This document shows, one piece after another, positions 11,236-22,556 of a DNA stretch of 64,000 bases; the first letter of the stretch is position 1; every line of letters begins with the position of its first letter. The DNA is from Heloderma charlesbogerti (taxonomy: Eukaryota; Chordata; Lepidosauria; Squamata; Helodermatidae). The DNA is taken from contig JANEZZ010001902.1 of the NCBI GenBank assembly GCA_026122225.1, positions 1,612,001-1,676,000 of the forward strand, written 5' to 3'. The notes below the pieces were generated by a model, which was given only the letters and a program-made list of their open reading frames with translations, made no database searches and was not told where the DNA came from. The position numbers were made by a program, and so were the translations under genes.

Positions 11236-11306
11236 CAACATACATATGTAATGTATATCTGTGACCTCAATACAGCAAGCAGAATGGCTTGTCCCAGCTT
11301 CCACTT

Positions 11307-11440
11307 CAGGGATGGGTGACTTGTGGACCTCCAAATGTTTTGGCCTATAACTCCCATCAGCCCTAGCCAGCATAGCCAATTAGATGGATTATGGGAGTTG
11401 CAGGCCAAAACATCTGGAGGGCAACACGTTTCCCATCCTG
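11307..11440. mobile_element. Palindromic hAT-type MITE
   Basis: A 134 bp unit with long imperfect inverted arms: CAGGGATGGG at the left and CCCATCCTG at the right, then GTTTTGGCCTATAACTCCCAT opposite ATGGGAGTTGCAGGCCAAAAC. The CAGGG-type end resembles hAT termini. I could not see a clean 8 bp TSD. Related pieces lie at 523-595 and 38946-39055. Confidence 0.65.
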
Positions 11441-13890
11441 CACTACACCCAGTGAGACTTGCTCACATTGGCTGTGGTCATTGGAACCCAGAGGTGACAT
11501 ATCTGGGTGATGTCTCAGCAGGGAGAGGCTGACATGTAGTCTGCTGGATAAAAAGAGGGCAGAGCAACAACAAGAAAAGGAAGAGGAGGATAGAGGGCAA
11601 GGATAGTGGGTGGAGAAGAGAGAGGAGGGATGACAAACTTAAATAGCACTAAAGAAAAAGAAGGAAACAGCAAGGAGAAGTTCTGGGTAAGCTGCCCTGG
11701 GGTGTGGCAATAGCTCCTGGGTGGCAACCTTTGGTTGGGAGGGCCACATAACCACTTGAATAAATAGGCACTACTAACCCTGAAAGCTGTATGTATTTTG
11801 GCAAAGAATGGAGACCCAGAGGTGGTTTCTCCGCAGACAATTGTACTAGTGATAAAACTGACACTCTTCTGAGATAAGTGGTAGATTATCCAGCTTCTCC
11901 CCAGTATATCAGCTGCCTGGAGAGAGTAGTATGGAATGAATGAATGAATGAATGAATGAATGAATGAATGAGTAGTATGTCTGTGTTTGCAACTGAATGT
12001 TCTGTGTGTGCGCACACGTGCAGATATGTGTGAGAGAAGTGCTCAGCCTGTCTTTGCCTGCATGTGTGCTGCTTTTTTGTGTATATCAATAGTCTTTGGG
12101 TGTAAGAATGACTGAAAGCTCTGTGTGTGAGTGGGAGTGAGGAGATTGAAGGGGGTTAAAGATGTGAGTATTTTTTTTTTCCTGAGTTGATAAGATGCAA
12201 GTGCAGGAAACAAATTTCTAGGTGTTAATGTTTAAAATTCTAGGTGAGATAGTAATGTCTGAATGCCTCAAACAATCATAGTGCTTATATGCCAGAATTG
12301 CCTGTTGGTTAAAGTTCTGCAGGTACTTCAACTCTTTGTTAAGTGGAGCTGAATCTCATAGAATTATTAGTGAACTCAGCCATCCATGCAGACAACCAAG
12401 AATGCTTTTTACAGATACGCGTATGTCCAGAGTGTCAGGCGACATCTTTACCAGAAGCAGAGAAAACGTGTGTATGTGCATACATGCGTGTGTGTTTGTG
12501 CATTTGAGAGAGCAAGAGAGAACCATTACCTCCATTCTTCCAAGCCTTTGCCCCAAATGTTCATCAAGTACTGTACTGGCAATCTCCTGGTAGCTGAGGC
12601 TAGGGCATGCCTGCAAGACATGAAGCTGATGGAGAGCAGAGTTCAGCTGGGAGAGAGTAAGTTGGTAGGCAATCCAGTCCAGGCTCACCCCATCCTAACA
12701 AAAGCTGTCAAACAGATCATTAGTTGACAGAAATCACTGCCCTATGCACTAATCGCCCAAAGTTGATGCCTGAGGCCCCCATGCTCTATGTGCCTACCCT
12801 CTCTTTAGAGAAAGAAGGCCCAGGGCCTTCCAGGGTTACCACAGCTGCCAAGTTGCCTTGGAACTCCACTACTGAAGGGGCAAACATCTGCAGCAGAGGC
12901 AGTGAGCACCCACTGAGTATTTCTTCCAGCAGCCCAAATAGTTTGCAGAAAGATTCGGAGGAAGTCCACTGTACTGAAATGATGTTTTGTGAATTCTGCT
13001 ACTTTGGTTATATTGTTTATCTTCTCCATAGCTCTTATACATAGTCTAGCAATATCATAACTCTAGTTCTTGACAAGTGGAGTCATTTAAATTGTTCACT
13101 GTAGCGAAAGATTAATTTAATTAAAATATATCTACTCAATTTCACCACTGTAATTCTCTTCTTTTTGATATTCTATCATATATTTGGTAGGATTAACAAA
13201 CTGTTCTAAACATTATTATGGTAGAGATAATAAATCATTCAGATCACATATACAAACCCATCCCTTGCCATTATCAAAGGGAATTTAGATTTCCCAATTT
13301 ACTATTCTGAATAGTGGCATTTCGATTAGATAAAAGTTGTGCTGTTGAACCTGTCTGAGGTAATTTAGAAGGAATATTCTTATTACCGCTACACTTCAAT
13401 CTGCATTTAGCTATTAATTCAATTTTAAAGTATTATTTCTGCCCCTAGTGACTGATACAAATGGAATATATGAGTAGATGTTCAAAATATTATAGGTATG
13501 TAATATGAAATAGATTGATACTTTGATTTGCTACTGGTTCAGCTTTTATCTGTTTTTGGAAGCAATGTGTCTTTAAATCTTTGAAAGGAAGTTGAGTATG
13601 ACAAATCTTATTAGGCATGACAGTAATTATAAACTTGCCATGCTTCCAATGCACAGATGCTAACCAAAACACAGTCCTTACACTGTTTTGCTTCTGAATC
13701 ATGGTGCAGAAACCACCACTTTTTAAATGTCCAATGGAAACGTTACTCAATAGCCTTAGGAAAATAAGGAGCAACGCTTAGATTTACAAAACCATGAAGC
13801 TATATGCCAATCTATATGCCATATGAGAAAAATATATGATTAGATTTATTGACTCATACAAGTATGGCTCAATAGCACTGACAATTACTG
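11441..13890. other. Intron sequence with one simple repeat
   Basis: Contains the (GAAT)n tract at 11934-11971 and scattered TG-rich runs (about 12000-12080 and 12465-12500). I see no coding exon or named transposon. The open frames here have no domain. Confidence 0.45.
11934..11971. repeat. (GAAT)n microsatellite
   Basis: About nine consecutive GAAT units. The His-Ser-Phe-Ile repeats in the minus frames come from this tract. Confidence 0.95.
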
Positions 13891-13891
13891 A

Positions 13892-14022
13892 GCCTCCAAT
13901 CCTGCATGTCTCCATCGTCACAAATTTGCACTAGCTGCATGACCCTGTGTAAGTTTACAGAGAGGGAAGTTCCACTGAAGTCAATGGGAATTATTCCAGC
14001 TAGGCATGAAGAGGATTGCAGT
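13892..14022. repeat. Degraded palindromic repeat with AATCCTGCATG / GAGGATTGCAG ends
   Basis: The ends are roughly inverted (CCAATCCTGCATG against GGATTGCAG), and the right half carries CTGAAGTCAATGGGAATTA, the diagnostic block of the family also seen near 358, 22470 and 53908. Old and diverged. Confidence 0.5.
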
Positions 14023-15893
14023 CAGTGAGGCATTTCAGAAATGGATGTGATTGAATGCAGTAGTGGTCACTTAGTTCTCTGAGTGATAGAAGGAAATGCA
14101 CGTTTACAATGTTTAGAATAGTTAAGATTAATTCTCCTCTGCAGTGATGTCCTTTGGAAGAAGAATACATTCACAAGGTTAGGACTGTGGGAACTATTTT
14201 CTTAATCTTTACTGGGGGCTTTCCAAAACTTTAATTGCAAATGCCACAAAACTGATAGTGTTTTATACAAAATCTGAAATTGACAAAAATTGTCACTGCT
14301 GTAGTACTGGATATAACTTGTTTGATACTGTTATTTCCTCAGTGACATGTGTGGACTCTGTGAGTTGATTTATATGACCACCTTTCCCATTCTTTATTTT
14401 CAAAGTTCCAAAGTGAAAATATTTTGACTTCAGCATTTAACTTGGGTTTGTTGAACTGTTTACTAAATGGTTCAGCACATGTCCATATCATGAATCACTG
14501 CTTCCCAGTTCAACCTACTTCTCCCATTTCTGGCAAAGGGAGATAGGTCTCCTTTATATGTTCATTGGGTGCTTTCCGTTGGCAGTGAAGACATTGTGTC
14601 AGACTCCCCATAATGAAATTGTTGTATGCGGAACCTTGGAGGTGAGTTTTGGCAAGAGCAGGACTAAGAAGATCTAGGGCAGACAGACAGGAATGTGCAG
14701 GATTCAGGGCAGTTATGATTAATCTCAAATGGGAGTGCTTCACCTAAACCATTTATTACATCAAACACTGCTTAACGGTGACTGGCATTTATGAGTGATA
14801 CAGATCGGAATTGGTTGTTGCTCCAAGATCCTACATGTTGAATATCCTTTTTCCATGAATTTCAAAAGGTAATTTGATTTATGTATTAAACGCTATAATC
14901 GTCTTTAATTGTTTTACAGGCATCAACATTTGATATGTTTTAAATGTTCCTACTAAGATAAAGGGTGATAACTTATTAGCATTGATTTCTATTAAATACT
15001 AATGTCTCTGCATGACCAACATTGAATCATAATGCTGAACTTCAGTCACTGAATTTTATAGTCATAAATATTAATGGATATGCACTGTAATAGGGGAATC
15101 TATTGGTTTGTTTCCACTAGGATCACTTGGAAGCGTTCTGTTCTTTTCGTCTTTTCAAATCTGTAGTTTTTCTTCTTTGAAATGTTTCGTTATTTGGATA
15201 TTTAGCTAGTTGTTGAGCTACTTTCATGTTATTAGGTCACTAGAATGATGCCGGTAATTTAATGCCTATATTCCTTTCTCTGGCCTTGCTTACTGCAGGG
15301 CATGCCAGCACTGCTGCTAGAGCTAAGAGAGGGAAAAGGAGAAAGGACTATGACCCATTGCATGTGGCCATGTGTAATATAGCTTCCTTCATTCTGCCCA
15401 CTGCAGATGCAAACTGGTGGCAATGTTAGGCTGTCTACTCTGGGCTCAGTGTCCTTGGCAGACCCTTCCTCTTCCTGTTGCAAGGCATGAAGCAGAGTAA
15501 AAGCAAAGTGTGGAGATTGGGAAGAAAGGCTCTGAGCAAGTGCACACCATTTCCCTCCCCCCTCCAGTTCAATGCAGAGCAACCCAATTATGGTGTGCAT
15601 TAAACAAAGAACAGGGGTAAACTTGATGTAATGTGAAACGTTTTGGCAGTCAAGAAACAGCTAAGTAAAACAACCCAGAGAGACCCAATCTGCAAGCTAT
15701 GGATAAAGTGGACCTTACAATGCTGAGAAAGGAAAATGCAAAATTTGTGGATCAAGGAAAAGGTAGCAGGGAGGGTTTCTTATCTAAGATGGGGAAATTA
15801 TTTCCTTTATGTTCAAGAAATCTTGTTTTACATTTTCTCGACTTTCATCATAAGTTATATTAGTGCACTTTAACCAACATTTGAGTAATGTTA
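14023..15893. other. Intron sequence without recognisable features
   Basis: Mostly AT-rich. A slightly GC-richer block lies at 15280-15600, with a minus frame of 113 codons that shows no domain. Nothing I can name. Confidence 0.45.
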
Positions 15894-15901
15894 CTTTAAA
15901 G

Positions 15902-16326
15902 CAGGGGTGCGGAACCTCAGGCCTGGGGGCCAAATCCGGCCTTCTTGGGGTCCCATTTCAGCTCTCTGGGGTTCCCTAGATGGTCCTTTCCCTATCCCCA
16001 CCCTCTTTCCCCCAACCACCAATCATTGGGTGGTTTCCTGGCTTTTGTGCATTTCCCCCTGTTCTAAAAGGTTGAGATGCTTCTCGTAAAGGTTAGTTAT
16101 TGGCAGTAAGAGCTTTAAGCTAAAATACTTTGGTATGTGTTTATTTAAGTTATTTATTACATTTCTATACTGCCCAATAGCCAAAGCTTTCAGGGTGGTT
16201 CACAGCATGTGTCATATTTTGGCTCCACCCCTTTGCTTTCAACCCCGCCCACCACTGGTATGTGGCACCTGAACACTTCTCCAACATCGAATTCAGCTCT
16301 TGAGCTGAAAGAGGTTCCCAACCCTA
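15902..16326. mobile_element. Non-autonomous hAT element with a perfect 8 bp TSD
   Basis: The 425 bp unit starts CAGGGGTGCGGAACCTC and ends GAGGTTCCCAACCCTA, so its ends are imperfect inverted repeats of the hAT (CAGGGGTG) type. It is flanked on both sides by CTTTAAAG (15894-15901 and 16327-16334), the 8 bp duplication expected of hAT transposases. The interior holds no transposase frame. It includes a fragment resembling an L2 3' tail in antisense (about 16138-16203). Confidence 0.85.
16138..16203 (-). mobile_element. L2-like 3' tail fragment inside the hAT element
   Basis: On the minus strand the segment reads GCTTTGGCTATTGGGCAGTATAGAAATGTAATAAAT-like sequence in short blocks, matching the L2 tail ending at 38030 (TATTGGGCAGTATAGAAAT). 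Confidence 0.55.
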
Positions 16327-16367
16327 CTTTAAAGTTCTTAATAGCCACAAATTGGACATCCCATCTT

Positions 16368-16690
16368 AAAAGCATTATAAGAACCCTGATAGATCAAACC
16401 TAAAGTCCATCTGGTTCAGCATCCTGTTTCCCAGCAGTAGGTGGCTCACAAGCAAGGAATGAAGGAAATAGTCCTTCCCCGCTATTGTCCCACAACAAGT
16501 GATATTCAGTGGCATACTACCTCTGAACTTTTCAGCTGTCAAGAACAATGGTAATAAATCTATCGTTTATGAAATTGCCTAACCCCCTTTTATAGCTATC
16601 TAAGGTAGTGACCATGAATTCCAAAAGGCAGTATTAATTTTATGAAGAACTACTTTATTTAATCTGTCCTGAATCTACTGCCAATCAGTT
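16368..16690 (-). mobile_element. CR1/L3-like LINE 3' fragment, old
   Basis: The text AAAGTCCATCTGGTTCAGCATCCTG, then CAAGCAAGGAATGAAGG, then AATCTGTCCTGAATCTACTGCCAATCAG matches in order the better preserved copies at 43387-44035 and 46797-47040. It is the antisense 3' region of a CR1-group LINE. Confidence 0.65.
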
Positions 16691-16799
16691 AAATTAGGTA
16701 GTGTAAGTATTGGTCCCTAATTTGTTTGGGGACTCCCCACATCCATTTTCCCCATGCATCCATCTTCCCTCTGCATCCATTTTTCCTTTTTGTATTATG

Positions 16800-16983
16800 G
16801 AAAGTGGAAGACAAAAGGAAGAGGGGCCGACCAAGGGCAAGATGGATGGATGATATTCTGGAGGTGACGGACTCGACGATGGGGGAGCTGGGGGTGGCGA
16901 CGGCCAACAGGAAGCTCTGGCGTGGGCTGGTCCATGAAGTCAGGAAGAGTCGGAAGCGACTGAGCGAATAAACAACAATTATG
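16800..16983 (+). mobile_element. RTE-group LINE 3' fragment with TSD
   Basis: A short frame encodes the C-terminal tail of an RTE-type reverse transcriptase, with a KRGRPRARWMDDI motif and an ending KSRKRLSE. It is followed by GAATAAACAACAA, comparable with the BovB 3' end (ACTGAACAACAACAA). It is diverged from the BovB copies here. It sits between CCTTTTTGTATTATG (16785-16799) and CCTTTTGTATTATG (16984-16997), which fits a 14-15 bp TSD and so a discrete 5'-truncated insertion. Confidence 0.75.
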
Positions 16984-17078
16984 CCTTTTGTATTATGATT
17001 GTAAGCCTTCATCCTTTTTTAAAAAAGGTACATGTACAAATGTAGAAAGATGCAGGCTTACAATCATAATACAAAAGG
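16984..17078. repeat. Perfect 25 bp inverted repeat
   Basis: Left arm 16984-17008 (CCTTTTGTATTATGATTGTA...) is the exact reverse complement of 17054-17078. The left arm includes the TSD of the neighbouring RTE fragment. Confidence 0.9.
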
Positions 17079-17114
17079 TATAATAATAATAATAATAATT
17101 ATTATTATTATTTA
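17078..17114. repeat. (TAA)n/(TTA)n self-complementary microsatellite
   Basis: A run of AAT units switches to ATT units, forming a small palindrome beside the 25 bp inverted repeat. Confidence 0.9.
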
Positions 17115-17891
17115 GGTACTTTATAAATGATGATGATGAAAGAAGGAGAAGAAATGCTCACTTTCTGCACAAAGTGCATAATTTTATAAACATCATATGC
17201 TCTTCCATTTATATACTTTCTGTTTATCCCATTACCATCTATCACATTTTTCTCCAGCTTATCCTCTGTGCCTTGGATCTTTTTTTCCCCCCCTCACTTC
17301 AGCCTTAATATGCACTCTTCTTTGTGCATGAATTCCACTAGCTGATTGATTCTCCTTGCATGCTCTTTCCTTGGGTTTTACACGCTTAGAATTCTGTAAT
17401 ATGACATTGTAGTATTGTTTTCCCTACACCGCTTATAATTGGTTCCCTAGCAAGAGTTCTGCAAGCATGTATCATAAAATCAGGAACCACAGGAGATTCA
17501 AGGATAAATACCTATAAATATATATTATAGTTGTACTGGTCAATAAACACTGAATAAGTTGTTTTCAGAATAACCATGGACTCTGTTCCTGTACAACCTT
17601 TCCCCTCAGTCTTAGTAACATGTATGTAAAAATGTATACTGTTTCCCACTCCATTCCAAGATTTGTTTGAGAAAGTGTAATGAAGTTTATAGTATATTTT
17701 GCATTACATGATAAATATTTAAGAGGTGCATACGTTGGTATTGATTGGAGTGTCTGTATTTTAAGTGACCATATGCTTAGCACAGCATGGAATCTAGTGT
17801 ACCATTTTTCTTTCTTAGAATCTTAGTTTTCATTTCCTCTCCAAGTTTCTGACTGTCATTGCTGCTGCAGATTCAAACATTTGCAGGCAAT
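17115..17891. other. Intron sequence without recognisable features
   Basis: AT-rich. No splice-bounded frame or named repeat was seen. Confidence 0.45.
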
Positions 17892-17916
17892 GTCTTGTTG
17901 TTGTTCAGTCTTTAAG

Positions 17917-19495
17917 TCATGTCTGACTCTTCGTGACCCCATGGACCATAGCACGCCAGGCCTTCCTGTCCTCCACTCTCTCCCGGAGTGTGCTCAAGTT
18001 CATATTCATTGCATCGGTGATGCTATCTAGCCATCTCATCCTCTGCCGTCCCCTTCTCCTTTTACCTTCAATCTTTCCCAGCATCAGGGTCCTTTCCAGG
18101 GAGTTTTCCCGTCGCATTAGGTGGCCAAAATATTTGAGCTTCAGTTTCAGTATCTGTCCTTCCAATGAGCAGTCAGGATTTCCTTTAGGATGGACTGATT
18201 TGACCTCCTTGCAGTCTAGGGGACTTGTAAGAGTCTTCTCCAGCACCACAGTTCGAAAGCATCAATTCTTCAGTGCTCAGCCTTCCTTACAGTCCAGTTC
18301 TCACAGCCATACATTACTACTGGGAAAATCATAGCTTTGATTATATGGACCTTTGTCGGCAAGGTGATGTCTCTGCTTCTTACTATGCTGTCTAGGTTTG
18401 CCATAGCTTTCCTCCCAAGGAGCAAGCGTCTTTTTTAATTTCATGGCTACAGTCACCGTCTGCGGTGATCTTGGAGCCCAAGAAAATAAAATCTGTCACT
18501 GCTTCCATTTCTTCCCCTTCTATATGCCAGGAAGTGATGGGGCCAGATGCCATGATCTTCATTTTTTTAATGTTGAGTTTCAAACCAGCTTTTGCACTCT
18601 CCTCTTTCACCCTCAACAAGAGGCTCTTGAGATCCTCTTCGCTTTCTGCCATTAGGGTGGTATCGTCTGCATATCTGAGGTTGTTGATAATTCCCCCAGC
18701 AATCTTAATTCCGACCTGTGATTCAGCCATCCTGGCGTTTCTCATGATGTACTCTGCATATAAGTTACATAAGCAGGGCAACAATATACAGCCTTGTCGT
18801 ACTCCTTTCCCAATTTGGAACCAATCGGTTGTTCCATGTCCGGTTCTGAATGTTGCTTCTTGACCCTCGTACAGGTTTCTCAGGAGACAGGTAAGGTGGT
18901 CTGGTACTCCCATCACTTTAAGAATTTGCCAGTGTTTGTTGTGATCCACACAATCAAAGGCTTTAGCGTAGTCAATGAAGCAGAAATAGACGTTTTTCTG
19001 GAATTCTCTTGCTTTCTCCATGATGCAGCGAATGTTGGCGATTTGGTCTCTAGTTCCTCTGCCTCTTCGAAACCCAGCTTGTACTTCCAGTAGTTCTCAG
19101 TTCACATACTGCTGAAGCCTAGCTTGTAGGATTTTGAGCATCACCTTGCTGGCATGTGAAATGAGCGCAATTGTATGGTAGTTTGAACACTCTTTGTCAT
19201 TGCCCTTCTTTGGAATTGGAATGTAAACTGACCTTTTCCAGTCTTGTGGCCATTGTTGAGTGTTCCAAATGTGTTGGCATATTGAATGCAGCACTTTAAC
19301 AGCATCATCTTTTGGGATTTTAAATAGCTCAGCTGGAAGACTGTCATCTCCGCTAGCTTTGTTGTTAGTAATGCTTCCTAAGGCCCACCTGACTTCCCTG
19401 TCTAGGATGTCCGGCTCAAGTTCAGCGACCGCACTATCATGGCTATCAGGGACATTCAGATCTTTCCTGTATAGTTCTTTGTGTATTCCTTCCAC
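17917..19495 (-). pseudogene. BovB-A reverse transcriptase, three broken pieces
   Basis: Pieces at 19097-19495, 18392-19021 and 17917-18249 together cover the reverse transcriptase: fingers motif IPIPKKGNDKECSNY, palm motif DYAKAFDCVDHN, catalytic RYADDTTLM, and the C-terminal GKRRRGRQRMRW tail. A TGA at 19097-19099 replaces the CGA (Arg) of the younger copy, a CpG-type decay. An A-run near 18432 has two extra bases and shifts the frame. It is non-functional. Confidence 0.88.
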
Positions 19496-20838
19496 CTCTT
19501 CTTAATCTCATCTGCTTCTGCTAGGTCCCTGCCTTCTTTGTCCTTTATCATGCCCATCTTTGCACAAAACTTTCCCTTGAGATCTCCGATTTTCTTGAAA
19601 AGATCTCTAGTCTTTCCCATCCTGTTGTTTTCCTCAATTTTGTTGCATTGTTCATTTAAGAAGGCCTTCTTGTCTCTCCTTGCTATTCTCTGGAAATCTG
19701 CATTCAGTTGGTTATATCTTCCCCTTTCTCCCTTGCTTTTCGCTTCCCTTCTTTCCTCAGCTATTTGTAAAGCCTTATCAGACAGCCAGTTTGCTTTCTT
19801 GCATTTCTTTTTCTTTGGGATGGATTGAGTTGCTGCCTCCTGAACAATGTTACGGACCTCCATCCATAGTTCCTCAGGCACTCTGCCTATCAGGTCTAAT
19901 CCCTTAAATCTATTCGTCACCTCCACTGTATATTCATAAGGGATATGATTTAGGTCATACCTGTATGGTTTAGTGGTTTTCCCTACGTTCTTCAATTTAA
20001 GCTGAAATTTTGCAAGAAGCAGCTCATGATCTGAGCCACAGTCAGCTCCAGGTCTTGTTTTTACTGACTGTATAGAGCTTCTCCATCTTTGGCTGCAAAG
20101 GACATAATCCATCTGATTTCGATATTGACCATGTGGTGATGTCCATGTGTAGAGTCTCCTCTTGTGCTGTTGGAAAAGAGTGTTTGCTATGATCAGCATG
20201 TCCTCTTGGCAAAACTCTATTAGCCTTTGTCCTGCTTCATTTTGTACACCAAGGCCATGCTTGCTGGTTATCCCAGTGATTTCTTGATTTCCTATTTTAG
20301 CGTTCCAATCCGCTATGATGAAAAGGGCATCTTTTTTTGGTGTTAGTTCTAGAAGGTGTTGTAGGTCTTCATAGAACCAATCAACCTCAGCCTCTTCGGC
20401 CTCAGTGGTTGGGGCATAGACTTGAATTACTGTGATGTTGAATGGTCTGCCTTGGATTCGTACTGAGATCATTCTATCATTTTTGAGATTGTACCCCAGT
20501 ACTACTTTACCCACCCTTTTGTTGACTATGAGTGTTACTCCATTTCCTCTAAGGTATTCTTGCCCACAGTAGTAGATATAATGGTCGCCTGAATTAAATT
20601 CGCCCATGCTTGTCCATTTCAGTTCGCTGATTCCCAAGATGTCGATGTTCAGTCCTGCCATCTCATGTTTGACCACCTCCAGCTTACCTTGATTCATTGA
20701 TCTGACATTCCAGGTTCCTAAACAATATTGTTCTTTACAACATCGGATTTTCTTTTCCCCACCAGACACATCCACAGCTGAGTGTCCTTTCGGCTTTGGC
20801 CCAACCGCTTCACTCTTTCTGGCGCTACTTGGAAACAC
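19456..20838 (-). pseudogene. BovB-A endonuclease and linker frame (460 codons)
   Basis: The longest intact frame of this BovB. The APE-type endonuclease shows GTWNVRSMNQGK at its start, YAPTTEAEE, and SDHELL near its end, the conserved aspartate-histidine site of this nuclease family. The usual GDWNAK position reads ADWNAKIG, a change from the common Gly. The frame ends by a shift near 19470, where the younger copy at 56981 has one extra base. It would act with the downstream reverse transcriptase in target-primed insertion but is now separated from it. Confidence 0.88.
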
Positions 20839-21133
20839 CCTCTGCTCTTCCCCAGTAGTATATTGGACACCTTCCGACCTGAGGGGTCATCTTCCGGCGT
20901 CATCTCTTTTAGCCTTGTGATACGTTCCATGGGGTTTTCTTGGCAAGAATACTGGAGTGGGTTGCCACTTCCTTCTCCAGTGGACCACATTTTGTCCGAA
21001 CTCTCTGCCATGGGCTGTCCGTCTTGGGTCGCCCTGGACGTCATAGCTTATGGCTTCACTAAGTTATGCAAGCCCCTTCGCCACAACAAGGCAGTGATCC
21101 ATGAAGGGGAGCAATATCTACAGAAGGCTTAAA

Positions 21134-22068
21134 AGCAGCTTTGGGAAACCATGAGCTTTTTATAAATTAGGAGGTACATCCTTTCTGCCCTTCAGCAGTG
21201 GATGAAAGTATGCATTACACTAAATATCTGTTTGCTGCCCCAAACAGCAGATATATGTGTAGTTCACCATTTCATGAAATCTAGTACAGCTTACTTATCA
21301 GCTGATGCCACGGTATTTGCATTCTTCCTCCCCTTACCCTGGTCCTGGTTGATCACAGATCAAGGCTCAGAAGAAGCAAACTGCACCAGAGGCACTTACT
21401 GGTAAGGCAGAGTGACATCCAATAAGGCAGGGTCACAACAAGCAAGGTAGGTCTGTCAGGTCCCTGGACAGAGCCCCGTGGAAGGTGCTGGCTGGAGCAT
21501 TCTCACTCACATAAGAGCTGTTGCTTCAGTAGAGTTCTAAGTTCTTATGAAGTCTGGCTGGTCTGGTCCTGTTATTGGCACCACTCCCGATGAGGAGCTG
21601 TCTTTGTTCGATTCATCTGTTGCCCAATTTTGCAGCAATTGGCTGCTGTAGAGTGGGGGCAGGAAGGATTGCACTGTGGGTATGTCTTCTGAGTCAGAGG
21701 AATCCTTTCAAAGCTATGTCTTCCAGCATGGAAAGTCCTAGAGTGGGGAACAATGGCTTCCTGAGTGGTGCCTCCTTCCCCTGCATGTCTTCTTCCAAGC
21801 CCAAGGTGGGATTGATGCTAGAGAACATGATGCCCACCAGCCAGTGTGGAGCACTGGTGGGGAACTGCAGAACATTGTAATGTAAAGGTATGGATAAGCT
21901 GCCCCATGGGGGGAGAAGGTAATTAGACAACTGGTTGCAATTGTCATCAGTATCATCTGGTTCAGGCCTGTTATGTAGTTATTACTTCTTCTTGACCTTT
22001 GTCTACCTTCCTCACTTGTTATTTACTATTCAACACTTTATCACAATATCACATATGTTGTAAAATTC
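21134..22068. other. Unclassified intron sequence
   Basis: A moderately GC-rich block (about 21400-21960) has open frames on both strands without a domain. It could be an old repeat. No splice-bounded exon was found. Confidence 0.35.
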
Positions 22069-22110
22069 CACTTTAATTTGAATTAATTACACTTTAATTT
22101 GAATTAATTA
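22069..22110. repeat. Perfect tandem duplication of 21 bp
   Basis: CACTTTAATTTGAATTAATT plus A occurs twice without a mismatch (22069-22089 and 22090-22110). Confidence 0.95.
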
Positions 22111-22469
22111 TGTAAAACATCCAGCAATTTTATGAACATTTGACTCTAAAACATGCATAAAGACAAAATATTAGTCTACTGACGTTGATAAAATCGTTAA
22201 CCATTTTATTCATATAATAATATATTGAAGAATTACATTATTGTTATAAATAGCAACAAATGTATTGAACCAAATGTAGCAGTGTGAAGACCTAGGTATA
22301 ATACTTCAGTAGAGAGGTAGTTTATATTGTTCTCTGGCACAAATCTTGATGTTCCTTACTTTAAAAATATGTGTGGATAACAAGTTGTCTCAGAGTTGAA
22401 GTACTAAAAATGTAGCTTTCTTTATGTTTATTCCTAGAGCTATATTGTTTGTCAATATGTTCTTTAAAC

Positions 22470-22556
22470 ATCTCAGTCCTAAACATATTTTCCTGGAAGT
22501 AAGTCAATTTAATTCCAGTGGGACTTAGTTCTAGCTAAATGTAGTTAGAATCATGG
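22470..22556. repeat. Interspersed repeat, AGTAAGTC/CCAGTGGGACTTAG family
   Basis: CAGTCCTAAACATATTTTCC, then GGAAGTAAGTCAATTTAATTC, then CAGTGGGACTTAGTTC. This is the same layout as the repeats near 358, 13892 and 53908. Confidence 0.5.

Larger units (their letters stand above)
17892..21133 (-). mobile_element. Near-full-length BovB (RTE) LINE, antisense, inactive
   Basis: About 3.2 kb read on the minus strand from 21133 to 17892, ending in ACTGAACAACAACAAGA-type sequence. It encodes an APE endonuclease (20838 down) and a reverse transcriptase with the BovB/RTE signature blocks. It is inactivated by at least two frameshifts and one in-frame stop. It is close enough in sequence to the 56981 and 30141 copies to be one family. 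BovB is known for horizontal transfer between squamates and ruminants. No TSD was identified. Confidence 0.92.

Noticed and set aside
16726..16971. 81-codon frame considered as a host exon
   Set aside because: Its C-terminal part matches the RTE-type reverse transcriptase tail and is bounded by a TSD, so it is a LINE fragment.
19481..19907. Hydrophobic + strand frames that look membrane-like
   Set aside because: They are the complement of the BovB reading frame on the minus strand.
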